Shown in pieces: positions 8,987 through 17,729 of a stretch of DNA of 64,000 bases. The position numbers were made by a program, and so were the translations under genes. The DNA is from Paraperibacillus esterisolvens (GTDB lineage Bacteria > Bacillota > Bacilli > Bacillales > DSM-1321). The notes under the pieces were generated by a model that saw only the letters and a program-made list of their open reading frames with translations, ran no database searches and was not told the origin of the DNA. The stretch covers positions 4,154,001-4,218,000 of the forward strand of contig NZ_CP143545.1 in NCBI RefSeq assembly GCF_046237625.1. The letters are read 5' to 3'. Positions within the stretch are counted from its first letter, which is position 1; each line of letters opens with the position of its first letter.

Positions 8987-10561
8987 TCATTTAGGTATCG
9001 CCACCGTAAATATTGTGCCCTCGCCCACTTCTGTTGAAAAAGTAATGACGCCGCCCAGACTCTTGACCGCTTCATTAACCAGGCTCAGCCCGATTCCCGC
9101 ATTGCTGTTTTTACTCTTTGTAGAAAAGCCCTCTTGAAAAATTCTATTATCATCGCCTTCTGCAATCCCTTTTCCGTTATCCTCCACTTCAATAATGAGT
9201 TCCCTGCCAAGGTCTGTTAAAAAGAGTGAGACCTGCTTTTCCGGCTTTTCATTTTCTCTCGCTGCTTCAAAGGCATTGTTCACTAGATTGCCAATGATCG
9301 TGACCAGGCTTTTCCTGTCAATGGAAGCAGGGACGTCCTTGAAGCTGCTGCTGCGGTCCACGGTAAAACTGATTTTCAGTTCACTTGCCAGGCTGACTTT
9401 CCCTAAAACAAATCCTGCAATGATCGGATCCGGGATTTCAGTTATCAAGAAATGAATGAAGCCTTGTGTCACGTCGACTTCCTTTGAAATAAATTCAACC
9501 GCTTCTTTATAGGATCCCAGCTGAATCAAGCCCAGCAGGGTATAGAGCTTGTTCGAATATTCATGGGTCTGTGCGCGCAGGCCCTCAGCGTATGCCTTTA
9601 CATGAGATAATTCCTGCAGGAGGCTTGTCAGCTCTGATTTGCTGCGCAGGCTTGCTACAGCACCAATCACTACACCCTTTTTGTCTAAAATTGGTATCCG
9701 GTTTACAAGGAATACTTCCCCCTGTATCATGAGCTCCCGGTCATGCTCCGCCCTGCCCGAGCGGGCAACCTCCAGCAGATGCGTATTCTCAATGACATCC
9801 TCGATTTTTTTACCGCGCAGGAAAATGTCATTTGGTATGCCGAGGATTTTATGGGCGGTTTCATTGACAACAGTCATTTTCCCAAGAGTATCGATTGCAA
9901 TGATTCCTTCATGGATGGATTCCAGGATGGCATGCTTCTCCTGATACATCCAGGCTATTTCCCTCGGTTCCAGTCCGAAAATAGCCCGTTTAATGTTTAA
10001 CGAGATTAATAGGGCAGCGAGTAAACCTCCTGCTAAAATAATAAGGTTTACGATAAAAATCTTCCTGGTGATTTTGGAAAGCTCCTGTTTGATATCAGTC
10101 TGTAAATAGCCGACAGAAACAACCCCAATTACTTCTCCACCACTGAATACAGGTGCCTTTCCCCTCAGAGAAGGGCCAAGGGTGCCAGTCGATTCTGTGA
10201 TTGAGGAGTGTCCTTTAAAAACCTGGCCGTTATCGCCACCGACCATCTTTTGCCCTATCATTATTGGATTTGGGTGGGAGTACCTGATTTCATTGCGATT
10301 TCCGATCACGATAAATTCTGCTCCCACATCTTCCCGGACCTTTTCTGCAATAGGCTGAATGACAGCGGCAGGGTTTTTATCAAAAAAAGCTTCCTGGATG
10401 GATGGCATATTAGACAATGTTTCAGCCACCGACAACGCTTTTGCGCCTTTTTCATGTTTCAGATTATCTTCCATTATCGTTATGAAGGTGTACTCGAAAA
10501 ATCCCCCCATAAGGATGATGAGTACACAAATCCCAAGCATTAATTTTGTATGTAACCGCAA
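8987..10561 (-). CDS. CitA/DcuS-family sensor histidine kinase
   Basis: A 524-residue membrane kinase. A first transmembrane helix (residues 8-28) is followed by an extracellular sensor of the CitA/DcuS PAS type to about residue 170 and a second helix (IFIVNLIILAGGLLAALLI). A cytoplasmic PAS domain lies near 205-310. A dimerisation helix carries His in LRAQTHEYSNKLYTLLG, followed by an ATPase domain with VGNLVNNAFEAA-like N-box (IIGNLVNNAFEAARE) and EDNGKGI. TTG is chosen as start because AGAGGTG sits upstream. Characterised relatives sense citrate, malate or fumarate outside the cell. Its neighbour is the tctCBA uptake operon, so a tricarboxylate signal is likely. Confidence 0.9.
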   Translation of the reverse strand: MRLHTKLMLGICVLIILMGGFFEYTFITIMEDNLKHEKGAKALSVAETLSNMPSIQEAFFDKNPAAVIQPIAEKVREDVGAEFIVIGNRNEIRYSHPNPIMIGQKMVGGDNGQVFKGHSSITESTGTLGPSLRGKAPVFSGGEVIGVVSVGYLQTDIKQELSKITRKIFIVNLIILAGGLLAALLISLNIKRAIFGLEPREIAWMYQEKHAILESIHEGIIAIDTLGKMTVVNETAHKILGIPNDIFLRGKKIEDVIENTHLLEVARSGRAEHDRELMIQGEVFLVNRIPILDKKGVVIGAVASLRSKSELTSLLQELSHVKAYAEGLRAQTHEYSNKLYTLLGLIQLGSYKEAVEFISKEVDVTQGFIHFLITEIPDPIIAGFVLGKVSLASELKISFTVDRSSSFKDVPASIDRKSLVTIIGNLVNNAFEAARENEKPEKQVSLFLTDLGRELIIEVEDNGKGIAEGDDNRIFQEGFSTKSKNSNAGIGLSLVNEAVKSLGGVITFSTEVGEGTIFTVAIPK

Positions 10562-10585
10562 TGTTCACACCTCTATATCATCATA

Positions 10586-10614
10586 CTAAAAAAACTCCTT
10601 AAAAAAAGGAGCTT
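10586..10614 (-). terminator. Terminator between tctA and the sensor kinase
   Basis: On the minus strand GCTCCTT, a T-rich loop, AAGGAGT and a run of T. It separates the tctCBA transcript from the downstream kinase gene. Confidence 0.75.
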
Positions 10615-10639
10615 TTCAAAATTATCTGATTATTACTAG

Positions 10640-12166
10640 TTATGCTGCTTCATTTATAATGACATTCTTTCCTTTCTTCTTCAAAACAACCGGAATGAGC
10701 AGCCATAGCACCGCCACAATCAAAAACACCGCTGAAATGGGACGTATCACAAAAATACTATAATCTCCATTTGATATGGTCAGGGCACGGCGAAAATTAT
10801 TTTCTATCATCGGCCCGAGTACCAGGCCAAGCACGAGCGGTGCAATAGGGTAATCATGCTTACTTAGGAAATATCCCAGCACGCCGCAGACCAAAAGGAG
10901 CAGGAGGTCGTTAGTAGAAACCTGGACTGCATACACGCCGAATATCGAAATGGCGATAATGATCGGAATCAAAAACTGCTTTGGCGTCTGGATGATTTTC
11001 GCAAATACCTTAACCAGAGGCAGATTCAGTATCAGCAGCATGACATTGCCGATGAACATACTGGCTATCAATCCCCAGGCCACCTGTGGATGATCTTCAA
11101 AAAGCAGCGGACCTGGCTGAACATTGTACATCATTAATGCACCCATCAAAATGGCAGTAGTCCCGGAGCCCGGTATCCCCAATGTCAATAAGGGTATCAT
11201 GGCTCCTCCTGATGCAGCGTTATTGGCGGATTCTGGTGCAGCCACGCCGGCAATTGTCCCGGTGCCAAACTTTTCAGGTGTTTTTGAGATCTTTTTTTCA
11301 AAGATATAGGAAAAGAAGGAAGCAAGCGTTGCTCCGGCACCCGGAAGGATACCGATAAAGAATCCCAGAATCGATCCCCTTGCTATGGGCCCTGCCGATT
11401 CCTTCATTTCTTCCCTTGTTGGCAGCAGAGTGTTGATCTTAGCGATATTGGTATCCTCTTCTTCATTTTCAAGGATTGTCTTAAAGACTTCTCCAAGGGC
11501 AAACAATCCTACAGCTACGGTAAGGAATTCTATCCCCTGATAGAGCCAGGGGACATCAAAGGTGAATCTTGCAATGCCAGAAACACTGTCAATTCCAATC
11601 GTACCAAGCAATAATCCGCTGACGGTCATGATCATCGCCTTGGTCACAGATTTTCCAGCCAATCCGCTGACGGCACCCAATCCAAGCAGCATAAGTGAAA
11701 AGTATTCAGCCGGGCCAAACTTCAGAGCAACGTTTGACAGCGGCTTAGCCAGTACAATAAGTGCAGCAAGGGTAAAAATGCCTGCTGCAAATGAGCCGAT
11801 TGCAGCAATGGATAATGCGCTGCCGGCTCTCCCCTTTTTCGCCATCTGATAACCATCTAAAGTCGTCACCACCGAGGATGACTCACCAGGTGTATTTAAT
11901 AAAATGGATGTAGTCGATCCGCCATACATAGCCCCATAATAGACCCCTGCCAGCAGGATGATCGCACTTGCCGCAGCCTGTTCAGGCGGCAGCCCTCCTG
12001 TAATAGAAGCAGTGACAGGAATAAGGAGCGCCACCCCGCTCATTGGGCCGATTCCGGGAAGCACACCGACCGCTGTCCCAATCAATACGCCCACGAAGGC
12101 AAATATTAAGTTATACCAGATAAGGGCAGTTCCAAAACCGTGAATCAGAAAATCCAGCGTACTCAT
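10640..12166 (-). CDS. tctA: Tripartite tricarboxylate transporter large membrane subunit TctA
   Basis: A 508-residue, ~12-helix membrane protein of the TctA family, the main permease of sodium- or proton-coupled tricarboxylate uptake. The family signature is plain: GVLPGIGPMSGVALLIPVT near residue 35, YGGSTTSILLNTPGE near residue 82, and the repeat GILPGAGATLASFFSY plus LGIPGSGTTAILMGA in the second half. It is the last gene of tctC-tctB-tctA, 18 bp after tctB, with AAAGGAG before ATG. It is followed by a terminator and the CitA/CitB-type genes. Citrate is a common substrate of the family, but others occur. Confidence 0.95.
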   Translation of the reverse strand: MSTLDFLIHGFGTALIWYNLIFAFVGVLIGTAVGVLPGIGPMSGVALLIPVTASITGGLPPEQAAASAIILLAGVYYGAMYGGSTTSILLNTPGESSSVVTTLDGYQMAKKGRAGSALSIAAIGSFAAGIFTLAALIVLAKPLSNVALKFGPAEYFSLMLLGLGAVSGLAGKSVTKAMIMTVSGLLLGTIGIDSVSGIARFTFDVPWLYQGIEFLTVAVGLFALGEVFKTILENEEEDTNIAKINTLLPTREEMKESAGPIARGSILGFFIGILPGAGATLASFFSYIFEKKISKTPEKFGTGTIAGVAAPESANNAASGGAMIPLLTLGIPGSGTTAILMGALMMYNVQPGPLLFEDHPQVAWGLIASMFIGNVMLLILNLPLVKVFAKIIQTPKQFLIPIIIAISIFGVYAVQVSTNDLLLLLVCGVLGYFLSKHDYPIAPLVLGLVLGPMIENNFRRALTISNGDYSIFVIRPISAVFLIVAVLWLLIPVVLKKKGKNVIINEAA

Positions 12167-12184
12167 CAGGCAGTCTCCTTTCTA

Positions 12185-12640
12185 TTATGAAAACCAGATG
12201 GGCCATCCGGGCAGTGTCCCTTTCAATACATCGACAAATAAGAAATAAACAACCCCGGAAAAAACGGCTGAGATGATAAGTGATGTAATCCACTTGCTGC
12301 GCTCCATTGCTTGAAAACTGATGAACAAAAAAACGAAGGTAGTTATTACATAGCCAATCGTTTCAAGTGTCAGGATATACAGAAGTGCAGCTGCCAGGAT
12401 AATGAAAAAAGTTTTATATTCAAGCTTGTCTTTTTTTCCTCCCTCAACGTTCGTACCGATAGTCTCGTAAAATAAGCGGATGCTTAACAAAACAAGGATT
12501 ATGCCAAGGAATAAGGGGAAAATATCAGGGCCTACTACACTTCCATATGCAGATTGGCCGATACTTCGGCTTCCCGCAATAAAAAATACGCCGGCCGCAA
12601 GGAATAAGACAGCCGCAATATGATCAAATTTGAGGTTCAT
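12185..12640 (-). CDS. tctB: Tripartite tricarboxylate transporter small membrane subunit TctB
   Basis: A 151-residue protein with four hydrophobic segments, typical of TctB, the small membrane partner of TctA. The opening (DHIAAVLFLAAGVFFIAGSRSIG, then GPDIFPLFLGIILVLLSI) fits the family. The ATG at 12640 is preferred because GGGTGAT lies just upstream; a TTG four codons earlier is possible. It lies between tctC and tctA in one operon. Function follows from family and context. Confidence 0.9.
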   Translation of the reverse strand: MNLKFDHIAAVLFLAAGVFFIAGSRSIGQSAYGSVVGPDIFPLFLGIILVLLSIRLFYETIGTNVEGGKKDKLEYKTFFIILAAALLYILTLETIGYVITTFVFLFISFQAMERSKWITSLIISAVFSGVVYFLFVDVLKGTLPGWPIWFS

Positions 12641-12708
12641 TTCATCACCCAATTTCTGAATAATTTAATGAGGCCGGCCCTTAAAACCTGGGACAGCCCC
12701 GTTTAGTT

Positions 12709-13731
12709 TTACTTCTGCATACCGAGCGACTTCAAAAGCTCCTGAACCTGGCTTTCCTGTTCCCCCAGGAACTTTTTGAAATCAGAACCATTTCTGTACT
12801 CCATTTCCCAGCCCTGTGTCTCTACTTCCTTTTTCCACTCTGGCGATTTTACCAGCTTTGCGATCGTCTTTTCCCAATATGATTTAGCCTCACCACTCAT
12901 TTTTTCAGGGCCGAATACACCTCTCCAGATGGTGAACTCTGCGTCAATTCCCTGTTCTTTTGCCGTAGGCACCTCTTTAAAATCCCCGCTTAATCTTTCA
13001 GAAGCAGTGACAGCAAGCACTTTTACTTTCCCTGCCTTCAGGAACTCTTTTACACTTGAGGCATCGGTTCCGATAACATCGGCATTGCCGCCAAGAAGGG
13101 CAGTGATTGCTTCCCCTCCGCCATCATAGGAGACATATTTAAGCTTTGTCGGATCTAATCCGTACTTATAAGCCGGCAGGACTGAGATTAGATGATCCAT
13201 TGAACCAGGGGCCGATCCGCCGGCAAAAGTAAGCTTCTTAGGATCTTTTTTGACTTCTTCAAGGACAGACTTTAAATCGCTGAACTTAGAATCCGCTTTA
13301 ACCACTATCGCTCCAAAATCCTTTGTAAGCTGGGCAAGCGGTGCCGCGTTTTTATAGCCGTATGGGCTGTTGCCTTCCTTTTTAAGATTATTGATAATGA
13401 TCGGCGGGGAGTTGACCAGAAGCATGTCCTCATTCTGTGCCTGCTGTGTTGCATATTCCGCCATGAAAACAGCTCCGCCTCCTCCCGGTTTATTCTCTAC
13501 AGTCAATGGCTGCTTCACGAGCTTCGTCTCACTCAGAACCTTTGTAAAAGACCGGGCAGTCAAGTCCCAGCCTCCACCGGCTCCAGATGGGGCAACAACA
13601 GTGATGGCTTTTTTCGGGTATCCAGTCTTGGCGCTTCCAGACACTGTATCATTGCCGCTGCTGCAGGCAGCCAGGCTTAACATTAAGGCCCCCGCACTTA
13701 TAACTGCATAAACCTTCTTGATCGATAACAT
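12709..13731 (-). CDS. tctC: Tricarboxylate-binding lipoprotein TctC (Bug family)
   Basis: A 340-residue extracytoplasmic solute receptor. A lipoprotein signal peptide ends in the lipobox LSLAAC (Cys near residue 23), so in a Gram-positive it is anchored to the outer face of the membrane. The Bug-family fold is visible: YPKKAITVVAPSGAGGGWDLTAR, then ENKPGGGGAVFMAEYA, and AGGSAPGSMDHL. It is the first gene of tctCBA, with AAGGGGG before ATG. A perfect cre lies 12 bp upstream. This predicts repression by CcpA in good sugars, with induction by the neighbouring two-component system. Confidence 0.95.
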   Translation of the reverse strand: MLSIKKVYAVISAGALMLSLAACSSGNDTVSGSAKTGYPKKAITVVAPSGAGGGWDLTARSFTKVLSETKLVKQPLTVENKPGGGGAVFMAEYATQQAQNEDMLLVNSPPIIINNLKKEGNSPYGYKNAAPLAQLTKDFGAIVVKADSKFSDLKSVLEEVKKDPKKLTFAGGSAPGSMDHLISVLPAYKYGLDPTKLKYVSYDGGGEAITALLGGNADVIGTDASSVKEFLKAGKVKVLAVTASERLSGDFKEVPTAKEQGIDAEFTIWRGVFGPEKMSGEAKSYWEKTIAKLVKSPEWKKEVETQGWEMEYRNGSDFKKFLGEQESQVQELLKSLGMQK

Positions 13732-13743
13732 ATAAATCCCCCT

Positions 13744-13757
13744 TGTAAGCGTTTTCT
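13744..13757. promoter_or_regulatory. CcpA cre site of the tctCBA operon
   Basis: TGTAAGCGTTTTCT matches the cre consensus TGWAARCGYTWNCW at all 14 positions and lies between promoter region and ribosome-binding site of tctC. Confidence 0.75.
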
Positions 13758-13824
13758 TAATTTTACAAAAATAAAAAAACTAATAAAGTTTATAAATTTA
13801 AAGAGCATAAAAAACATAAAGGAC

Positions 13825-13842
13825 ATTTTGTTCATTTTGTTC
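13825..13842. promoter_or_regulatory. Two 9-bp direct repeats upstream of tctC
   Basis: ATTTTGTTC is repeated twice in direct contact, about 95 bp upstream of tctC. Direct repeats at this distance would suit an activating response regulator, such as the adjacent CitB-type protein. This is inference only. Confidence 0.25.
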
Positions 13843-13971
13843 ATGAAAAAAGAAAGCCTCCAATGTCCAGCATTAGAGGTTGTAATTTGCTTAATTAAAT
13901 TGCATAATACATCGTTTTGTTCTAATGATGAATGAACAGCTGAATCATCCAGAAATGCGTCCGCAGACATA

Positions 13972-14003
13972 CAAAAAGCCTGCCTCCCAAAGGAAACAGG
14001 CTC
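13972..14003 (-). terminator. Terminator of the YpfJ-like gene
   Basis: On the minus strand GAGCCTG and CAGGC arms around a 14-nt loop, followed by TTTTTG, directly after the stop codon. Confidence 0.75.
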
Positions 14004-14008
14004 CGGTT

Positions 14009-14839
14009 TTATAGATCTTTCGCCCTGAAGGTGTCTCCGCCTTCAATGGTCCCGTTTTCGAATCCTTTGTAGAACCAGCGCTTCCGCTGCTCTGATGTTC
14101 CATGTGTAAAGCTTTCGGGTACTGCATACCCCTGAGCCTTTTTCTGGAGGGTATCATCCCCGACAGCGCTTGCGGCATTCATGGCTTCCTCAAGGTCGCC
14201 TTTCTCAAGCACGTCCATTCCCTGGGCATGGTGGGCCCATACGCCTGCGAGATAGTCAGCCTGGAGCTCGAGGGGGACCGATTGTTCATTGGATCTTCCT
14301 CCGCCCGCTGTCTTACCCATGGACCCAAGCAGGTTCTGTACATGGTGACCGACTTCATGTGCGATTACATAGGCCATGGCAAAATCGCCTGGAGCCTGGA
14401 ACTTCCGCTGCAGTTCATCATAGAAGCTTAAATCGATATAGAGCTTCTGGTCGCCCGGACAATAGAACGGCCCTACCGATGAACCCGCTGTCCCGCATGC
14501 AGACTGCACGCTGTCTGTATATAATACCAGGGTAGGCTTCTCATACACCCTGCCTTCTTTTTCAAAAACCTCCGTCCACACATCCTCTGTATCAGCAAGG
14601 ACCACTGAGACGAACTGCGCCAGTTCTTTTTCCTCTGCGGATTCTTCATACGGGGCATCTGAACGGGATCCCGGATCGGTCACGCCCATATTATTCAAGA
14701 GATCCCCGGGATTACCGCCCATAAGGGTCACGATAAGTACAAGGATGATGCCGCCGATGCCGCCGCCAACCAGTTTGCCGCCGCCCATTCCCCTGCGGTC
14801 TTCTACATTCGAACTTCCTCTTCTACCTTTCCATTCCAT
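14009..14839 (-). CDS. ypfJ: YpfJ family neutral zinc metallopeptidase
   Basis: A 276-residue membrane-anchored protein of the YpfJ/KPN_02809 family. One transmembrane helix near residues 22-43 (GGGIGGIILVLIVTLMGG) is followed by an external domain with the zinc motif HEVGHHVQ near residue 165, plus the downstream family segment LELQADYLAGVWAHHAQ. The family is annotated as metalloprotease-like, with no defined substrate. The start at 14839 is chosen because AGGAGG lies 8 bp upstream; longer forms lack a ribosome-binding site. It is monocistronic. Confidence 0.9.
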   Translation of the reverse strand: MEWKGRRGSSNVEDRRGMGGGKLVGGGIGGIILVLIVTLMGGNPGDLLNNMGVTDPGSRSDAPYEESAEEKELAQFVSVVLADTEDVWTEVFEKEGRVYEKPTLVLYTDSVQSACGTAGSSVGPFYCPGDQKLYIDLSFYDELQRKFQAPGDFAMAYVIAHEVGHHVQNLLGSMGKTAGGGRSNEQSVPLELQADYLAGVWAHHAQGMDVLEKGDLEEAMNAASAVGDDTLQKKAQGYAVPESFTHGTSEQRKRWFYKGFENGTIEGGDTFRAKDL

Positions 14840-14949
14840 CGATTTTCCTCCTGATCTTAAGTATAAACAGAAATGGATTGCTTTCTTTGTTATACCCACG
14901 ATCAAGCTAATTAGTTATTTCTTTTCTAACTTTTTGATTTCAGACATAC

Positions 14950-14979
14950 AAAAAAGGAGCATGGATGAGCATGCTCCCT
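14950..14979 (-). terminator. Terminator of htpG
   Basis: On the minus strand GGAGCATG, a 6-nt loop, CATGCTCC, then TTTTTT. Confidence 0.85.
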
Positions 14980-14994
14980 GAATATTATTTCCTT

Positions 14995-16869
14995 TTAGAC
15001 CATGATTTTGCAGATATCGTTTGTAAAATCAACCGGATCCTCGATTGGAAGACCCTCGATCAGGAGCGCCTGATTATAGAGCAGATTCGTGTACAGGGAG
15101 AGCTTCTGTTTATCCTGTTCGAATGCCGCTTTCAGGGCAGTGAATACGTCGTGGCCCGGATTGATTTCGAGCACCTTTTCAGCCTGGACATTCTGGCTGT
15201 CAGGCATTGCCTTCAAAATCTTTTCCATTTCGATGGAAACCTGGCCTTCAGCAGATAGACAGACCGGATGGCTCTTCAGGCGCTTAGAGATGCGCACATC
15301 CTTCACCTTGCCTGAGAGGGCCTCTTTCATGTATTGGAAAAGCTCTTTGTTTTCTTCTGAATCGGAAGCTTCCTTATCCCCCTCTTCTTCAAAGCCAAGG
15401 TCGGCGCTTGATACAGAACGGAACTCCTTATCCTGATAAGACATCAGCATTTTAATGGCGAACTCATCGATTTCTTCTGTAAAGAAGAGAATTTCATATC
15501 CCTTGTCAGCGACCATTTCCGTCTGTGGCAGCCTTTCAATCCGTTCGTTGGACTCTCCGGATGCATAGTAAATGTATTTTTGGTCTTCCGGCATTCTGGA
15601 TACATACTCAGCAAGGGTGACGAGCCCTTTTTCCTTAGAAGAATAAAACATCAAGAGATCCTGGAGTGTTTCTTTATGGGTGCCATAGTCGCTGTAGACC
15701 CCATATTTAAGCTGGCGGCCGAACGACTTGTAAAACTCTTCATATTTTTCCCGTTCGTTCTTCAGCAGACTTTGCAGCTCTGATTTGATCTTTTTGTTAA
15801 TGTTCCTGGCAATCAGCTTAAGCTGGCGGTCATGCTGAAGGATTTCCCTTGAAATATTCAGGGACAAATCATCGGACTCTACCATTCCCTTAACAAAGCT
15901 GAAATAGTCCGGAAGCAGTTCCGCACTTTTATTCATGATCAGCACGCCATTGGAATAAAGCTCCAGGCCTTTTTCGTATTCCGGTGAATAGAAATCATAT
16001 GGCGTTTTTTCAGGTATGAATAATACCGCATGATAGCGCACGGCCCCGTCCACGCTAATATGAATGGATTTCAGCGGCTTATCAAAGCCATAGTGCTTTT
16101 CAGCATAAAAGTTTTCATAATCCTCCGGCGTAAGCTCGCTCTTGTTCTTTCTCCAGATTGGCACCATGCTGTTGATGGTCTGTTCTTCTGTTACTTCCTC
16201 AAGCTCCTCCTCGCTGCCTTCCTTCGGCTTTTGAGCGCTCACTTCCATCTTGATTGGATAGCGGATGAAGTCTGAGTATTTTTTGATGATCGCCTTCAAG
16301 CGGTATTCTTCAAGAAATTCATCATAGCTTTCCTCATCGCTGTTTTCTTTGATGTACATCGTAATCTCTGTGCCCACTGTCTCTTTTTCACACGGCTCAA
16401 GCGTATAGCCGTCCGCACCCTCTGATTCCCACTTGAAGGCTTCCGTGCTTCCAAGTGCCCTGGAGACTACAGTCACCTTGTCAGCCACCATGAAGGCGGA
16501 GTAAAAGCCCACACCGAACTGCCCGATGATACCGTGGTCCTCCTCCACTTCATTTTCCTTCTTAAAAGCCAGGGAGCCGCTTTTCGCGATGGTACCGAGA
16601 TTGTTTTCCAGCTCTTCAGCTGTCATCCCGATCCCGGTATCTGTGATGGTAAGCGTCCGTGAATCTTTATCTGCCGCTACTTTTATGTAATAGCTGTCTT
16701 TATCGAAGTTCAGTGTGTCATCCGTCAGTGCCTTGTAATAAATTTTATCGATTGCATCGCTGGCGTTTGAAATCAACTCTCTTAAAAATATTTCCCGATG
16801 AGAATAAATGGAGTTGATCATCATTTCCATAAGCCTTTTTGATTCAGCTTTAAACTGTGTCTTGACCAT
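14995..16869 (-). CDS. htpG: Molecular chaperone HtpG (Hsp90)
   Basis: A 624-residue bacterial Hsp90, an ATP-dependent cytoplasmic chaperone. The N-terminal ATPase domain shows FLRELISNASDAIDK with the nucleotide-binding Asn, DTGIGM and GQFGVGFYSAFMV. The middle domain has the catalytic-loop Arg segment LNISREILQ. The C-terminal dimerisation domain ends the protein. Length is normal. The start at 16869 (MVKTQFKAES) has AGGAGG upstream; a longer reading would begin inside the CIRCE element. Transcription starts from TTGACA-18-TATTTA, with a perfect CIRCE downstream, so HrcA repression and heat induction are predicted. In B. subtilis htpG is not an HrcA target, so this is a regulatory difference. 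Confidence 0.97.
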   Translation of the reverse strand: MVKTQFKAESKRLMEMMINSIYSHREIFLRELISNASDAIDKIYYKALTDDTLNFDKDSYYIKVAADKDSRTLTITDTGIGMTAEELENNLGTIAKSGSLAFKKENEVEEDHGIIGQFGVGFYSAFMVADKVTVVSRALGSTEAFKWESEGADGYTLEPCEKETVGTEITMYIKENSDEESYDEFLEEYRLKAIIKKYSDFIRYPIKMEVSAQKPKEGSEEELEEVTEEQTINSMVPIWRKNKSELTPEDYENFYAEKHYGFDKPLKSIHISVDGAVRYHAVLFIPEKTPYDFYSPEYEKGLELYSNGVLIMNKSAELLPDYFSFVKGMVESDDLSLNISREILQHDRQLKLIARNINKKIKSELQSLLKNEREKYEEFYKSFGRQLKYGVYSDYGTHKETLQDLLMFYSSKEKGLVTLAEYVSRMPEDQKYIYYASGESNERIERLPQTEMVADKGYEILFFTEEIDEFAIKMLMSYQDKEFRSVSSADLGFEEEGDKEASDSEENKELFQYMKEALSGKVKDVRISKRLKSHPVCLSAEGQVSIEMEKILKAMPDSQNVQAEKVLEINPGHDVFTALKAAFEQDKQKLSLYTNLLYNQALLIEGLPIEDPVDFTNDICKIMV

Positions 16870-16898
16870 TCGTTTTTCTCCTCCTGCGATTTTATCTT

Positions 16899-16925
16899 TT
16901 AGCACTCTTTACATCCGAGTGCTAA
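16899..16925. promoter_or_regulatory. CIRCE element (HrcA operator) of htpG
   Basis: TTAGCACTC, nine spacer bases, GAGTGCTAA: a perfect 9-9-9 CIRCE inverted repeat. It starts about 10 bp downstream of the -10 box and ends 30 bp before the ATG, the classical position for HrcA repression. Confidence 0.92.
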
Positions 16926-16934
16926 CCCCCTTAT

Positions 16935-16964
16935 TAAATATCATATCCTGTAATCGCGTGTCAA
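16935..16964 (-). promoter_or_regulatory. Sigma-A promoter of htpG
   Basis: On the minus strand TTGACA (16959-16964) and TATTTA (16935-16940) are 18 bp apart, directly upstream of the CIRCE element. Confidence 0.65.
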
Positions 16965-17028
16965 CAGGCATGGAACCGTTTTATTTAGACTGTTCCCGAA
17001 AGTAATTACTGCTTTGGATTAAAACGTT

Positions 17029-17138
17029 GATTTCCGCTGCAGGCACTCTGCCTGCGCAGGGCCGGCGATGAGCCTTCTCAGCTTCGCCTGAAGGTTCAGC
17101 TTGCAGCTATCAAGGAGTCTCCGCCTGGAGCGGAGGTC
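17029..17138. repeat. MITE-like 110-bp element with imperfect terminal inverted repeats
   Basis: The left end GATTTCCGCTGCAGGC (17029-17044) and right end GCCTGGAGCGGAGGTC (17123-17138) are inverted copies at about 13 of 16 positions. They enclose a G+C-rich, hairpin-rich interior without coding potential. The left end recurs at about 1480. Dispersed intergenic elements of this look are common in Bacillaceae. Confidence 0.45.
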
Positions 17139-17210
17139 ACCTTATTAAACTATGACATTACTTACAAACATCAAAAACAACAACCTCTTTAAAAATGGAC
17201 CTATTCAAAA

Positions 17211-17234
17211 GAAAAGCCGGCCTCCAAGGCCGGC
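17211..17234 (-). terminator. Terminator of the adaA-alkA-ogt operon
   Basis: On the minus strand GCCGGCC, a 5-nt loop, GGCCGGC, then TTTTC, just behind the ogt stop. Confidence 0.8.
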
Positions 17235-17237
17235 GGT

Positions 17238-17729
17238 TCAATGATTCTGTTTAGACAGGACGGCTTCTTCATGGCGAAGCAGCCATTCCTTCCTCCATAG
17301 TCCGCCGGCATAGCCTGTCAGGGTCCCATTTGTGCCGATGATTCGGTGGCAGGGGATGACAATGCTCAGGCGGTTTCTTCCATTTGCTGTGCCTACCGCG
17401 CGGATTGCTTTCTCATTGCCGATGGCAGCTGCAATGTTTTTATAGGTACCGGTTTTTGCATAGGGAATGGCGGTCAGCGCCTTCCAGACATTCTGTTGAA
17501 AGGGAGTGCCATTCAGGAGATATGGAAAAGTGAAATCCATCCTGTCTCCTGTAAAATACTCGTGAAGCTGAACATAGCACTCCTTAACCGGTCCGGGAGC
17601 CCGGGTTGAAAGCATCTCCTCTGCTGCCTTCTTATCCGTGAAAAGGATGGAGAAGACCCCTTCTTCTGTACCTTTGATTTCAATCACCCCAACCGGTGAT
17701 TCGTAATCTGCTGTATATAACTCAATCAT
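17238..17729 (-). CDS. ogt: Methylated-DNA--protein-cysteine methyltransferase
   Basis: A 163-residue suicide repair enzyme that moves the alkyl group of O6-methylguanine or O4-methylthymine to its own cysteine. The active-site motif IPCHRIIG lies near residue 128, preceded by the helix-turn-helix recognition segment TGTYKNIAAAIGNEKAIRAVGTANGRNRLSIV. The start at 17729 has GGAGG seven bases upstream and overlaps the end of alkA by 8 bp. It is the last gene of adaA-alkA-ogt, so it is expected to rise in the adaptive response to methylating agents. It could equally be called adaB; the sequence does not separate the two. Confidence 0.93.
   Translation of the reverse strand: MIELYTADYESPVGVIEIKGTEEGVFSILFTDKKAAEEMLSTRAPGPVKECYVQLHEYFTGDRMDFTFPYLLNGTPFQQNVWKALTAIPYAKTGTYKNIAAAIGNEKAIRAVGTANGRNRLSIVIPCHRIIGTNGTLTGYAGGLWRKEWLLRHEEAVLSKQNH

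Noticed and set aside
13698..13970. A 90-codon frame over the tctC promoter region
   Set aside because: It overlaps the start, cre and promoter of tctC and has biased, non-coding-like composition.
16870..16905. Longer N-terminus of HtpG from an upstream ATG
   Set aside because: It would begin inside the CIRCE element and lacks a ribosome-binding site; the start at 16869 has AGGAGG and the conserved N-terminus.
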